A stretch of DNA of 64,000 nt from Myoxocephalus aenaeus (Eukaryota > Chordata > Actinopteri > Perciformes > Cottidae), in contig JBAMJR010000180.1 in NCBI GenBank assembly GCA_038501785.1, positions 5,599,001 to 5,663,000 on the forward strand, given 5' to 3'. Both the position numbers and the translations under genes were made by a program. The notes under the pieces were generated by a model that was given only the letters and a program-made list of their open reading frames with translations, was not told the origin of the DNA and made no database searches. Below, piece after piece: positions 1 to 11,469 of this stretch; position 1 is the stretch's first letter; every line of letters starts with the position of its first letter.

Positions 1-2690
1 ACCTTGGCATGATTTCTATTTGTCTGCTTCATTAGGTTGTGTGATGGAGCAGGTTGAGTCACTGTTGCAATTACAGAGCCCTCCACTAAAGGCAGTTGTT
101 TCTGACAAATGTTGCTGTTAATGAAAATATTTGGTATTTCATACCATTCAGTAATATTTCCATGCAATACTGTATCTCTTGACTATAAAAGTGACAGATG
201 AAGGGTAGTATTAAAAAAAAAGGACACAAGAGATTGGATTGGAGTACATACATACAATGTCTTATTTGACTTGGTAAAGTGGATTCAGTGGATGAAGTGC
301 TCTATTGTCATTAGCTAGATGGCTGCTGTATAATCCTGGACTACTACCAAGATTAAACACAGTCTGTTATTGTCTGAGCTCAGTAGAAAAGCAAAAAAAT
401 GTAGGGTTCACTAATTGTATCACTTTAAATGGCTTTTTTTATTTTGAGTTAATGAGACTCAGTACCTACCATTATCTCATTAAAACAAATAAACAAGGCT
501 GGTGTAAAAGCAGAGTAAAATGTTCCAAAGGCATTTAAGCACTGCTTGTGTTTCCATGGTGCTTTCTTGTCTCGCTCCTGTCAAATGGAATTGCTGCCGA
601 ATGTATTTGCTTGTCGGATCAGAAATATTCTCCGCTAAAAACAACTTTCACACCAGGAACAGAGACGCAGAACGCAGATGCTGTGGCACAGGTGTGGACA
701 GGCTCTGCTGTTGTGATGATAAGGGTCATGCCGGCTGTGTTGTGGGCTCCACTGCAGTGTCAGGAGAGGCTTCAGGAGTGGATGTGACACACAAAGAGGT
801 TAACGGAGACACAGCGGGCAGAGGGCCCGGAGAGAGGCGGGACAACAATGAGTGTGAAAGTAGCACAGATGCACATACTGTTTATATTTGTGCTGTAGTG
901 TAAAGAATCACATCACTTTATCTTGTGGGTGACATATGCAATTGTTTAGCCTCTCTAGTGAGAATAAAGAGCTTCATAGCAATTGTGTGAAGAGTTTATA
1001 TTGTTTGAGAACGGTGGAATCAACAAATTAAAAAATATGTCATTTTACTGAAGTACTATTTATCGCAAGTCAATTGAAAGAGTCCTGATGAACTGTGTGA
1101 GAATTAAACAGAAGGAAAGAAACAGATCGGTAGCAGAGAAGAAAGCGCTTCAGCCGCAGGTTTATTAATGTTTGCATTCTCGGGCCAAGGCCACTTCAAG
1201 CACAATCCAATTAAGGATCACATATGGGCTGTGGTTATAATTAACATTAGTGTACCTCTGCACAGTTAAGAAAAATGTTGCATCCAACTTAAATAATTGA
1301 TGACTGGTTTAATGCACTGACACACCCACAATGTTCTAGACATGAACAATAGGTGCTAACATGCTCAGCGCATCATCCAGCAGTGACCTTTGGTGAAGTG
1401 TGTGAGGAAATATGGTAAAGATTGTGCAGACTATTTGCTGTATTCTGTGTGTTTGTGGCTGCAGCTGCTGTCGCATGTTAATGTTAATACATGTCTACCA
1501 TGCCTACTTTGGTGATGTTTTACAGAATTCAGTTGATTCTATATCTTCTTCTTCTTAAATCAAACTGCTTTAAATTAACAATACTTTTACTTGAGTACAG
1601 TATTTCGGTAGCCTCCTCATTCAACCTCTGTAAGAGAGACACTCAGTCCACTTTTATCAGGCTGGAGGGAAGCAGCACCGTGGCCATAGAGGCTGTTAAT
1701 AAAGCCCTCAGACTCAGTGTGGTTTGTTTTACAATCATTGTCGTCATACTAAATTACATCAAAATGTTCAACAAAGGAATAATAGAAAACCATAGGTGAG
1801 AAAAAGGTTGAGGTTTAAAAGTACCAAAGTTACCCTTGAATCTATTCCAGAGACAGACGTGCTTGCTGATGTACACTCCTGCTCACTGTGAATCAATGTG
1901 ATTATGCTCGCTGTGCATCTTAACATGTTGTCGTTTGACTCGCCTCCAGGGTGTTTGTGGCCTCGTTGCCTTGTGTCTCTTCCCCACTGAGCTTCCATGG
2001 TTTTCTGTAAGTATGAGGGATTCATGTCTTGTAGGTTTCCACAAGCTGTTTGATTTACTAACATGCTGCTCTTTGTGCACATGCTCATACCAGAGGAGCA
2101 GTAGTGTTCTTGGTGTTTTGTTTTGTGCATTCACTGTAAGTGATGCTCAGAATAGTTTGTGTGAAGATGAAAGCCCCGCTGTATCCTCGCCCTGTTAATT
2201 GAGAGACGGAATGTGTTTGCGTGTTTAGAAATGCATAATTATGTTAAAACTACAATCAGATACAATGTGAAACCAGACCTGACCATGTCCTAATGGAAAA
2301 TCTATTGAGTTCTTTAATAATATAAATACAATTTGTTGTTTCCACAATTCAGGATAGTGCACATACATAGCTAATCAGATATAATGTGATGTTTTTCTAC
2401 ATTTCAAACAGTGACTGTGTTTTGCGTCTCAACCCATACACTCTCACACAAGATAAGACTATTGTGGTTGTTTGTATTTGTTGTCACAAATACCTTTATA
2501 CTGAGGAAAAGGACAGTCCCACTGTGAACCATCTGCTCATTCTAAATGCTGGTTGCCTTTGATAGGAGAGGAGAAAGTCACGCTCAGCTATGGGGAGCAG
2601 TGAGAGACATGGAGCAGCATGAGACTAAAAAGAGACAAATAACCCCTTTGCACTTGGAACCTGCACATTGCAAGGTTCAACTATCCCTGC
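1..2690. other. Anonymous non-coding stretch
   Basis: I see no gene here. Overlapping open frames at 520-903 and 548-787 begin with hydrophobic residues, but they have no recognisable domain, compete with each other in two frames and lack convincing splice sites, so I treat them as chance. An AATAAA-like signal at about 964 has no supported transcript. The rest is AT-rich with short homopolymers. Confidence 0.6.
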
Positions 2691-2699
2691 AAGATGGTT

Positions 2700-3647
2700 A
2701 GTACATTTTAATACATTTATTTATATAGCGCTTTAAAGGGTACTCAAAGGCACTTCAGGCACGAAACACAATCAATAACAATACAACCAAGGCAGAGAGA
2801 CGACATAACAGTAAAAAACAGGAGGTTGGCGTCGGTGGATTTGAGGTTGTGGGTTGGGAGCGTGCAGGTGCAGAGGTCAGAAAGGTACGAAGGTGTAGAG
2901 GGTTGTGAAGGACTTTGTATGTGATGAGGAGACTCTTGAACTGTATTGTTTGCTGTATGGGGAGCCAGTGGAGGTTTTGACAGACTGGGGTGATGTCATC
3001 TCTGGTGCGGGAGTGGGAGAGCAGACATGATGAAGGCGTGGATTGGATGAGTGTTTCAGCGCAGGTCAAGTTGGCTGGCATCCAGTTCTTTATGACTTTG
3101 AGGCAGTTGGTGATACTAGAGTGGGTGGTGAGGGTGATGCATTTGGTGGAGATGTAGATCTAGGTGTTGTCGGCGAAGCAGTGGAAATGGAGTCCATGGT
3201 ATTACCATGGGGGAACATGTAGGGAAGAAGCAGAGGGGACCGAGTATTGAACCTTGGGGGACACCTTGAGAGAATGTGGCTTTGTCAGAGTTGAATTGAT
3301 TGATACTAATGAATTGTTGGAGGTTGGAGAGGTATGACTTGAACCGAGAGAGGGCCTCAGTGATATAGAGGGAGGAGTCAAGACGGGAGAGGAGGATGGA
3401 GTGAGATTGTTGTCAGTAATTAATTCATTGATGATTAGGCTTTTGTTGCTTAGTGACCGGGTGTTAAACAGAGCAAGTTTCAGTAAATGTTTTGTGATTG
3501 GTTGTGAGGTTTTGGGTCTGGTTCTTAGGATGGGGCAGTCTGTCACAATAGTCTGAATGGGGAGAACTGCGGCTGGGGGGGTTAATGACAGGTGGGGCCA
3601 GTAGGGGCTGCACTCATGGGAAACTGTGCTTTGAGGTGGGAGTATAG

Positions 3648-3729
<82 letters not shown>

Positions 3730-3915
3730 AATCAGTTGCATGGACAGGATTGCACAGTGTGCTGCAAATTATCCGCGAGCAGGTGGCTACCCAGCTTGTT
3801 GAGATGAATACCATCGTTTTTAAAAGAGGAAGAGCGGTCCCAAAACAGATTAAAATTGTCAATGAAGCCCACATTGTGGGCCCTGCAGGCAAGTGTTGAG
3901 GCGGACACTCTTTAA
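2700..3915 (-). mobile_element. Degraded L2-type LINE, 5'-truncated with internal deletion
   Basis: Read on the minus strand the pieces come in LINE order. At about 3900-3735 is the end of an ORF1 SGNH-esterase-like domain, with FWDR and NDGIHLNKLG (the D-x-x-H catalytic pattern) and its own stop. The (CA)n tract follows. Next, near 3480-3420, comes the start of an ORF2 endonuclease (LALFNTRSLSNKS). Reverse transcriptase then begins at about 3365 with SRFKSYLSN and GVPQGSILGPL. Most of the endonuclease and the front of the RT are therefore missing. The catalytic FADD motif has decayed to FADN followed by TAG at 3160-3177. The far C-terminus (DDITPVCQNLHWLPIQ, about 2900-3000) survives in another frame. 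The 3' tail, reading GCGCTATATAAATAAATG, lies at about 2715-2740. The order and motifs are seen; L2-clade assignment is from family knowledge. It is inactive. Confidence 0.8.
3651..3725. repeat. (TG)n microsatellite
   Basis: Uninterrupted TG dinucleotide tract of about 75 bp inside the LINE remnant. On the LINE's sense strand it is a (CA)n lying between the ORF1 stop and the start of ORF2. Long His/Thr or Cys/Val open frames across it are artefacts of the repeat. Confidence 0.98.
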
Positions 3916-6900
3916 ATCAATTTTGGTCAACTATCTTTGATTTTGTTCATATCAGCTTTGACACACATCTCGTCTTCACTCGTCTCCCTTTAAGGACGCA
4001 TTCCGTATTCAGTCTGTTCCCTCTAGACTTGACAGTTCTGGATAGATTTGCTTTTTCAACTCTCCATGGGTGGCAGCTCGGCTGGAAAACAGCGGCCGGT
4101 TGAAAAAACAAGGACAGCGCAGTAAAAGCATTAGAATGAAGAATAAGGGATTTCAATCCTCAGGCAGGCCACATCAATGCAGGATTTTGAACACTTGCTT
4201 TGCGTGTGAATGCTTTAGCAGCACCAATAGTTTTCAGAGCAGCTCTGCATCGTCTCATCACTAATTGTGTTTGACAGGGCATGATATTTAGGAAATCTGC
4301 TGCTTATCCCACTTCACTCAGTCCAGTACCCTTCAGTTATTAAAAAGAAATAGATAGAGGAAATATGGACTTTAGTTTTCAATGGCGGTTGTTTTGATCA
4401 CATGACTTTTGACTGGAGCCAATAACTGTCAAGACAGAGTTCTGACAACAGCTTATGTGACTAATGCTTCGAGTTGGATTCATCTGTGGCTCTGATGGGG
4501 GAGTTTTTTAGATGTTTTGCATGTATGAATCCAGTTGTTTTTCCCAGAGCAGAGAATTTTGACTCTTATCGTCTGTCTATCTGCTTCTGTCTGTCTGTTC
4601 TATCTTTGTATATGAGAGTTATGATAGTCATGAGGGAAAAACACTAGATGGCTTTAACTTTACTTTTCCCTTACTTGTCGTTGCAGTTTCTCATTGAGAT
4701 GGTAAAGTGGATTGAGAAATGCTGGGATCTAGTTTGTCAGGTTCTAATTTGCCATCTTCATTTTAACAACATTTTCAAACAAGAAAAAAAAAAAGAAAAC
4801 TCGTAATGCTTACTTTATTTGACATTCCATGATTTTACCAGCCAGGACGGTGTGTGGTTGGTATTGTTTTGAACTGGTGTGTCAATGTATGTGTGTGTCT
4901 TCATGGTTTAGCACTGTGCATGGTCTAAACCCATCACATGACCTCTCGTTTCACAATTAAATATGATATGTCATAATAATGTGATACACAATGCTTTGTT
5001 TCCAATGGCGGATTTTCTCACATATGTCATTGTTGTTCGTTAAACACTCAAACTTGTGCATGCTTCAGCGCTGTGGAAGAGGAATTACATAAATCATATT
5101 ATAGGTCATAAGATTGCAAGTTCCCAAAGTGACACCCATAGAGAATTGACTCTAGACTTTGACTTGTACATTTTTCTGACCGTTCATTCATTAAATTACA
5201 TATCTGGAAGGGATCTGAAAACAACACAGATGTAGAGGGTGTGCACTTTAAAAGTACAGCTGTGAGCTTTTTGACTGCATATTTGAAGACAGAGAGGAGC
5301 AATAATAGCTCATCTTGCATGTATACTTCTATACATTTATATAAAATGTATTGACATAGAGACTTTTGCTTTATTGTTCCCATTATAATATGAATGTCTG
5401 GCATCTATTAGAGCCATCTTCCCTTTGGGAGAGAAAGCTTACCAGATAAAATAGATCGCCTGTTGACTATGCACTTGATTGGATATTGTCGGCCTCTCTT
5501 GGATTAAAGTGCTGCAAGAGAAACCCCGCCAGGCAGCAGGAGGTATGGATCCCTCTCTGGAAACAGAGAAGGCCTCTTATCTAAAATGGATCTATAATGG
5601 GTGGGATGAAGGAACGTTTTTCTCCACGTTTGATACTGTATAGCCGAGGCGTGCCAAGGACATTTTGATGTTTATGAGGAACAAACGGGGATATCTCCTT
5701 CTTAGACGGATAGAGCCAAAGTGTCTCATAAGCCATTTTAGCTGAACGAAGGGATCAGAGAACAAAGCGTTGAAGAAGGGCTGCTAGGGAAGTCTGAGAC
5801 AGGGTTGCACTTCTCACTTAAATATACTGGAGCCAAAAGCAGCTGGATCCACATTGGGTTTTGTTTCAATAACTGTGAACTCCTTGATGTTCACACGGAG
5901 TAAAAGGTAATTATGGCTTTGGGGTGAGTTGCAGTTAATTCTGCAAAGGTTAATTGTTTAGTTAGAATCTTGTACGGGTAAAATGAGATTGCGCACATGC
6001 AATATGTTTTAGAACGCTTCAGGCAAATTTGGGCGAAATAAAATTAAAGTTGTATTTATTGTTTACTGTATACTAAATAGATAGCAAATAGTGGTTTTGT
6101 ATGGAGGGAGGTAATTCAAGTGATGGTAAGTGATGCTAATTGCTTACCTTGCAGCTTTCCCTTTAATTTATGTTTTTACAATCTACTCATATGCTCATAG
6201 GTGTGACAGGTATATCGGTTTCTTCCTCGTTGTCAGTGTCGCGTTTGACGACCACATGGGTTGTAGCCATTGAGTTTTTTCCATGATAAACACAGACACA
6301 GCTCTTAGACGGACAGCATTGCTGCTGTGGTGCTATTACTGCCTAAACAGAGACTTTCCCTCAATATCTTGTGTACAGTACTGGTCTAACAGTGTCTATG
6401 CTTCATATGTCATGTAAATATATCACCTTTTGGTTTCTTCAGAGTTAGTTTCAGGTGTAAAGTTATTCCTATTTTGGCTATTTTGGCTTGAACAAAATAC
6501 TAAAAAGAAATTCAAGAACAGGAACCTTTTTTTCTTCTTGTTTGTATCGTTCCTGACATTAAATATAATTCCTCATCTGAGCAAATGGCGCTCAATATCC
6601 TAATTCCTTGTTGTTTTGTCATGTCTTGTTGTTTTGGCAAGATGACATGGATAATGTATATTTACTACTTTTTTATTTTTACTACTGTTTAATTACTGCA
6701 AACCAAGTATACCTATGTGTACTAATAAAGTAACCAAACCAACCAAACCAAAATGTCGCCGCTTATGAAGCTCAGAAAACCTGGTGGCAAATACACTGTC
6801 TCCAATAGCCGCCCGCTACATAGAAAAGAACTCCTGCAAAACAGCGGGAAATGTTAAGTTTGCATCAGCAGCATTTATCTCCTACTGTGAGGACACGGTG

Positions 6901-9160
6901 GAAACGCATTTGGACTTCAAAGATGGAGAAAATGCACAGTCCTAATGACGTGCAAAAATGTATGCCAAAACTAAAATAAGTCTTCAATATTCCACGGTAG
7001 ACAAATCAACCGGAAAATGTCAAGAAATGCTCTCTTTCTACTCCTGTCCCTTCACAGTTCTGAGGTAGAAAGCACTGATAGTAGCAACACAAAGAGATCG
7101 TTTTGTTCCCAGATTTTTGAAGCCTCATAATACCGGAGCTTTAGCTACATTTTAGAGTGCATTTTGGCACAGGAAGGGGAGCGTATTCTGCCGATCCATT
7201 GGGAAGAATCCATCTAAATAGTACACAGGAGGTAAGATCACAGCGACGGATAACTCTGGATACCAGATAATAATTAGACCCTAAGCAATGTTGCTGAGCA
7301 TGTACATCTCTTCAGGGCCACGATCTACCCTTTTTAAAATCCCATCAGGATAATGTGCCATGACACCAAGCATTTATCATCCCGAGCTCCCAAAACTATC
7401 AGCGAGTAGAAAAGCAGGGCTAAAGTTGTGCAGTGTGAACTACGCCAGCCGTCTGAAAGGGCTTCTTCTGCTGTGTTTGTTTGTGTGAGGAGGAGCTGAG
7501 CCGACACAGAGAGCAGAGGAGAGAAGTAGCACGCTGGTTCATGAAACCAACAGACAGCGGCATCCTTTGTCTGTTCATTGGGCTTAGGTGCCATGTAAAA
7601 AAACACTTGGTGTTACGGGGTGGGGTACGAAAAAGGACCCAAACGCGTGTTATCGAAATGAAGAAGAAATGGTTAGAAAGGAAAAACCATCGCCACAGCA
7701 AGGCGATCGGTGACTGCAATGGGAGGAGGTCAAATAAGTTGAGCCATTTTGCAGGTTGAGATCTCCATATTGATGTTGTAGTGTTAAACACTGATATCAA
7801 TAGCCAAGTTAAATTAATGGTGATAACCGGCTATATGGATACATTTAGAATTACACTGGCCTATCATTTGAATTGTAGCATCTGGGTAAACTCAATTTAA
7901 TTATGAAGTGTTTTCAAAGAATACATTAGTGAAAAACAAAGGTTCTGATCACAGCAGACTAATAAGACATAACTCCTGTGACAGGTCTGGGTCACGAACG
8001 CTGCACCTGCTCCTATGTTATCATGCACTGAAACACATATGCACAATTCCCTGTCTGGTTGACTATGGGCCAGAATAAATGTAGACTGGTATAGAGGGAA
8101 AATCCTACTCATTAAAAAAACCTGTCCCGTGGGCATGTTGTGTAGCTGCCCATTGTTTTAGACCGTGCCTGAATGTGCTGTTGGCCATGTGCAGCACTTT
8201 CCTCGGTAACTATTGAGTGTTTTGATAACCAAACTAAAGTCAATCATTGTTCCCTCGGGGATCCCTTTGTCTCTCGCTTGGCCTCTCAGGTTTAAAGTGC
8301 AAAGGAAACCTTTTTAGACGGTCCACACAGAAGCCGAGGCCAGACAGCAGCACAGATAATCAATGTTGATTCAACCCACTTTACTAAATGAGTAGTTTCC
8401 TATAAATGGACATTATAATAAAGTAGTAAAATGCTCAGAAATATGTACACTGAATGGATGTTCTTTTTTTTTCAGACAAGAAAAGCTTGTCTGGGTATTG
8501 TCAGGCTTTATATTGTATGTAATTTAATCCATAATAAATTGTGTAACTACGTATTAATTGAACTCATTTAATGCATTCCCTGCTTGTGAAGAAAAGACTG
8601 CTTCTTGGTCTTTGTGATGACAGCGAGCTGAGTGGTTGAATGTGAGCGGTTTGAAGAGATCAGACCTCCTCTGAGTGGAGCTGAACCTCAGAGAACTTCA
8701 TTTCTTCATGCAATTAAATTAGGCCTTCTGGTGGTTGATTAGCAGTTGATGTCATTTGTCCTGCCAACATTGTTCAATTTGCGATAGATGTCATAGATCA
8801 CTGGAGAGTTGAACTGTGTGCTATTGGCTCGCGGTATCAGAGAATCAACAAAGCCCTCTGGTTGAAACGTTCACGGCTGTTATAAAAAGCTTCTGTGTCT
8901 TTGCATGGCGGTGTGTGTTGGGTTGTGATAGAGACGTCAGATTTGTGAGTCATAAAAAAAGATTTACTACGTGATTGGACGAGGAACTTTATATTAAAGT
9001 GACACACATAGTGACCGAGGACACTTTTCTCATCTGTTATCTTTCCCCTTAGTTGTTTTTTATTCTGCTCCCTCCGTACCTTCAACTTCACACGCTGTTC
9101 GAGAGCACACATTTTGTTCATGGCGACAATTGTTTTTGAAATACAAGATTAAACATGTTG
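3916..9160. other. Anonymous non-coding stretch
   Basis: No supported gene or RNA. Open frames of 60-126 codons occur (for example 7420-7800 on the minus strand), but they overlap on both strands without domain signatures. Around 7615-7645 the words GTTACGGGGTG and GGACCCAAACGC resemble the start of a fish repeat family whose other end may be near 58.9 kb; this is a weak match from memory. A run of CAACCAAAC-type repeats after AATAAAG at about 6725-6750 could be an old retroposon tail. Confidence 0.55.
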
Positions 9161-9343
9161 TTATTTAAGCCAGTAGGAGCAAGCTCAAATCGCGGCACCG
9201 GCACATGCCGCACCGGCACCGGCACATGCCGCACCGGCACCGGCACATGCCGCGCACCTACTGTGGCATCTCTGGACATGCCGTGGCAGTTCGGGACCTG
9301 CCGGGAGCCGCGAGCTGCCGTGCCGGAAGCTGCCACTAATTTA
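9161..9343 (+). repeat. GC-rich element, copy A, with three 21-bp units
   Basis: The sequence runs from AAGCTCAAATCGC through three tandem 21-bp units (9193-9213, 9214-9234, 9235-9255; core CGGCACCGGCACATGCCG) and a unique GC-rich tail to GCCACTAAT. The same landmarks occur in reverse complement at 10411-10718, so the two are copies of one repeat. Each unit holds the near-palindrome CGGCACATGCCG. The block is far richer in GC and CpG than its AT-rich surroundings. There is no coding evidence. I do not recognise the family. Confidence 0.8.
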
Positions 9344-9670
9344 GAGGCAGCATTTTTGAGGCAGCTGCCTGTGTTTGAGAGAGCGGTGCTGTGACTTGCT
9401 TAAGGTCCTGGAAGGTATATACAATATGTGACAACACATAAGGTCTTGGAAGGTATGACTGTTGGTAGTTGTAAAAATAAAAATGCTGAGTTGTAATAGT
9501 ATGGCTACTCGTTTATATTAAGCTAATATATTTCTACGTCAGTTGGCACTTGTTGCCGTGGCAATGATACACACTTTATGCAGCGGACTGAAGGAATGCA
9601 AATTGTAAATATGGATAAGAGGCATTTTACTGTTTAGAATGATGACAACACATACAACCTATTGACTTGG

Positions 9671-9672
<2 letters not shown>

Positions 9673-9724
<52 letters not shown>
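9673..9724. repeat. (AT)n microsatellite
   Basis: Pure AT dinucleotide tract of about 52 bp. Confidence 0.98.
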
Positions 9725-9727
<3 letters not shown>

Positions 9728-10410
9728 GCCTGCATTTGTTTACTCCTGACAGAAGCGCTCACACAAAGGTAAACTCCCTCTTGTGGCCAAATGGGTCAAT
9801 AACACTCATCTTCAATATGTGCAGAAATACTGGGTTCAGAAGGAAACCTTGCAAATGAATGCAAAAAACACATGATGGAAATGCTACTTCTAGGGAGTAC
9901 AACATTGACGACTGACATCCTTAAACTATGCATCTGGACATCTAACCAGATGCCACAAATAGGTGTTTTTCTTTGTATTTGATTATTGTTTATTGAAGTG
10001 TAAAAATAGTGTACATGGATTTATATAAATGTAAAAATATATGTAAGCAAATTGTTCTGTTACTATGACATTAATCCATTTAATTTAGAGTTAAGAAACC
10101 CACATTACTCTATGAAAGATCAAACTTAAAACAGAAGAAAATAACAAAGACAACGATTATACGCACGTTATTATGGGGCAGTGGTTCTGAACTGCTTAAG
10201 CTAATATAAAAAAAATTAAAAAGTCGGGAATGAAGCGAACTATCACAAATAGTCCGGCGTGTAAACTCACGCAAGTAAAGCGTGTTGTGAACGCAGTATT
10301 GAGGAGTGTGAGCACAGCACTATGCTGCATTAAAAATTCCCTTCAAAATAAAAGACCCGTCACTCACTGAAAAGGGGTCTGACACAAGTGCTCTACGAGG
10401 TGCGCCACGA
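9725..10410. other. Anonymous AT-rich spacer between the inverted GC-rich copies
   Basis: I see no gene. At 10363-10390 a short complementarity (AGACCC with GGGTCT) could form a small hairpin. TGGCGCACCTCGTAGAGCAC, read on the minus strand at about 10390-10410, resembles a tRNA A-box. No matching B-box was found, so it is not called as a tRNA or SINE. Confidence 0.5.
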
Positions 10411-10718
10411 TTTAAAAACTAGTGGCAACTGCTCCGGCACGGCAGCTCGCGGCTCCCGGCAGGTCCCGAAATGCCGCGGCATGTCCAAAGATGCCGCCGC
10501 GGTGCGCGGCATGTGCCGGCGCCGCCCCGGTGCGCGGCATGTGCCGGTGCCGCCGCGGCATGTGCCGGTGCCGCCGCGGCATGTGCCGGTGCCGCCGCGG
10601 CATGTGCCGGTGCCGCCGCGGCATGTGCCGGTACCCGCCGCGGCATGTCCAGAGATGCCACGGCAGGTAAGCAGCAGGTGCCGGTGCTGCGATTTGAGCT
10701 TGCCCTCTCTGATATAAG
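10411..10718 (-). repeat. GC-rich element, copy B, inverted and expanded
   Basis: This is the reverse complement of copy A, sharing the ends AAGCTCAAATCGC and GCCACTAG and the tail words GGGACCTGCCGGGAGCCGCG and GGCATCTCTGGACATGCCG. The tandem array is longer. GCGGCATGTGCCGG cores start at 10506, 10534, 10555, 10576, 10597 and 10618, with a 21-bp period from 10534 and a degenerate seventh copy at 10640. Five overlapping open frames cross it on both strands because a 21-bp unit keeps every frame open; none is a credible protein. Copy number differs from copy A (six against three full cores), showing array expansion or contraction. Confidence 0.8.
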
Positions 10719-11078
10719 CAGCGTCTCTGCTGCAAAGGAGTGCCTGCAGTTTGCTTCTAGGACTGACTGCTCTTGTACAATTCCACTGATAGTCTGGTTA
10801 ATTATATCACTGCTTAACTGCAATTAGTTCAATACATTTCTATTTGTATTTTAAAGGTGGATCTGTTTGTGGATCTATCTCTTTCCATCTATATCATGGA
10901 TACAAAGTTATCAATAAAGGTACATTCATCCTTCCATCTATCTGATATCTATTATTAATGGATGTAGGTCGATGGAGAGTATTGACAGGAGACTGCGTCA
11001 AACATTGATGAATGTATTTTTGATCACAAGGTAGGCAGCAATTAAAAACATTATCCATAAGCACTGCAGCCACATATA
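10719..11078. other. Anonymous flank of the Gypsy insertion
   Basis: AT-rich sequence with CTATCT/CCATCT words; no gene or recognisable repeat. The Gypsy element inserted at its right edge. Confidence 0.5.
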
Positions 11079-11082
11079 GTAT
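11079..11082. repeat. Target-site duplication GTAT (left)
   Basis: GTAT directly precedes the TGTAAGCG start of the left LTR and is matched by GTAT immediately after the right LTR (17494-17497). A 4-bp duplication fits Ty3/Gypsy integrases, which give 4-6 bp. Confidence 0.85.
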
Positions 11083-11324
11083 TGTAAGCGACGTGGGTTT
11101 ATCAGTAGGAATAAATCAGTCCAACACGTTCTGGGTTTTCCTCATAACTTTAGTCAACAACTCCACATTTCAGCCGAACCGTCAAGACCCCGTTTTCCCT
11201 CTCTCCCTCACTCTTCTTCTTCCCCTCACTTTTCCCTCTCACCTCCAGACGCCCGAACAGCGCCGACTAGTGGTCATAACTAATACATGTAATTAAGTTT
11301 ACATCATACCATTTCACTCCTACA
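11083..11324 (-). repeat. 3' LTR (left on the plus strand)
   Basis: 242 bp, bounded by TG at one end and CA at the other (TGTAAGCG...CTCCTACA on the plus strand), identical to 17252-17493. I see no clear TATA box and no AATAAA on the element's sense strand. A purine-rich stretch (GAGGGAAAAGTGAGG type) occupies the middle. A 67-codon open frame inside it, repeated in the other LTR, is a by-product. Confidence 0.97.
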
Positions 11325-11325
11325 C

Positions 11326-11338
11326 ATCTCCCCCCCTT
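11326..11338 (-). promoter_or_regulatory. Polypurine tract for plus-strand priming
   Basis: On the sense strand AAGGGGGGGAGAT sits one to two bases from the 3' LTR. Its position and purine composition are those of a retroelement polypurine tract, the RNase H-resistant primer for second-strand synthesis. Confidence 0.85.
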
Positions 11339-11469
11339 ACAAAAGAAGCGTCCTCGCTTCAAAATAACTGAATGTATACCTTAGGTACCCTTACCTAACT
11401 AAATACCAATAAAACAGGTGATGGTAATAAACAGGAGTAACAGTAAGGATTATAACAAATAGAACAGCA

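Noticed and set aside
520..903. 127-codon frame with a hydrophobic start
   Set aside because: Overlaps a second frame, no domain, no splice context. Chance is more likely than a secreted peptide.
3592..3892. His/Thr and Cys/Val repeat proteins across (TG)n, likewise at 20.2, 43.6, 45.1 and 54.6 kb
   Set aside because: Pure dinucleotide tracts read as open frames; not proteins.
10390..10410. tRNA or SINE A-box (TGGCGCACCTCGTAGAGCAC on the minus strand)
   Set aside because: No B-box at the required distance and no cloverleaf could be folded.
9193..10650. CRISPR-like array
   Set aside because: Units are contiguous 21-bp tandem repeats without unique spacers, in vertebrate DNA.
9193..10650. 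p53-type response elements (RRRC-WW-GYYY) in the CATG cores of the GC-rich units
   Set aside because: Half-sites match at most 9 of 10 positions and the spacing follows the 21-bp repeat, so composition explains them.
10388..10827. Long open frames in several frames on both strands across the GC-rich array
   Set aside because: A 21-bp repeat without stops keeps all frames open. Products are HVPVPPR- or AACAGAA-type repeats with no support.
11093..11296. 67-codon plus-strand frame, identical at 17262-17465
   Set aside because: It is antisense to the LTR and identical only because the LTRs are. No start context or domain.
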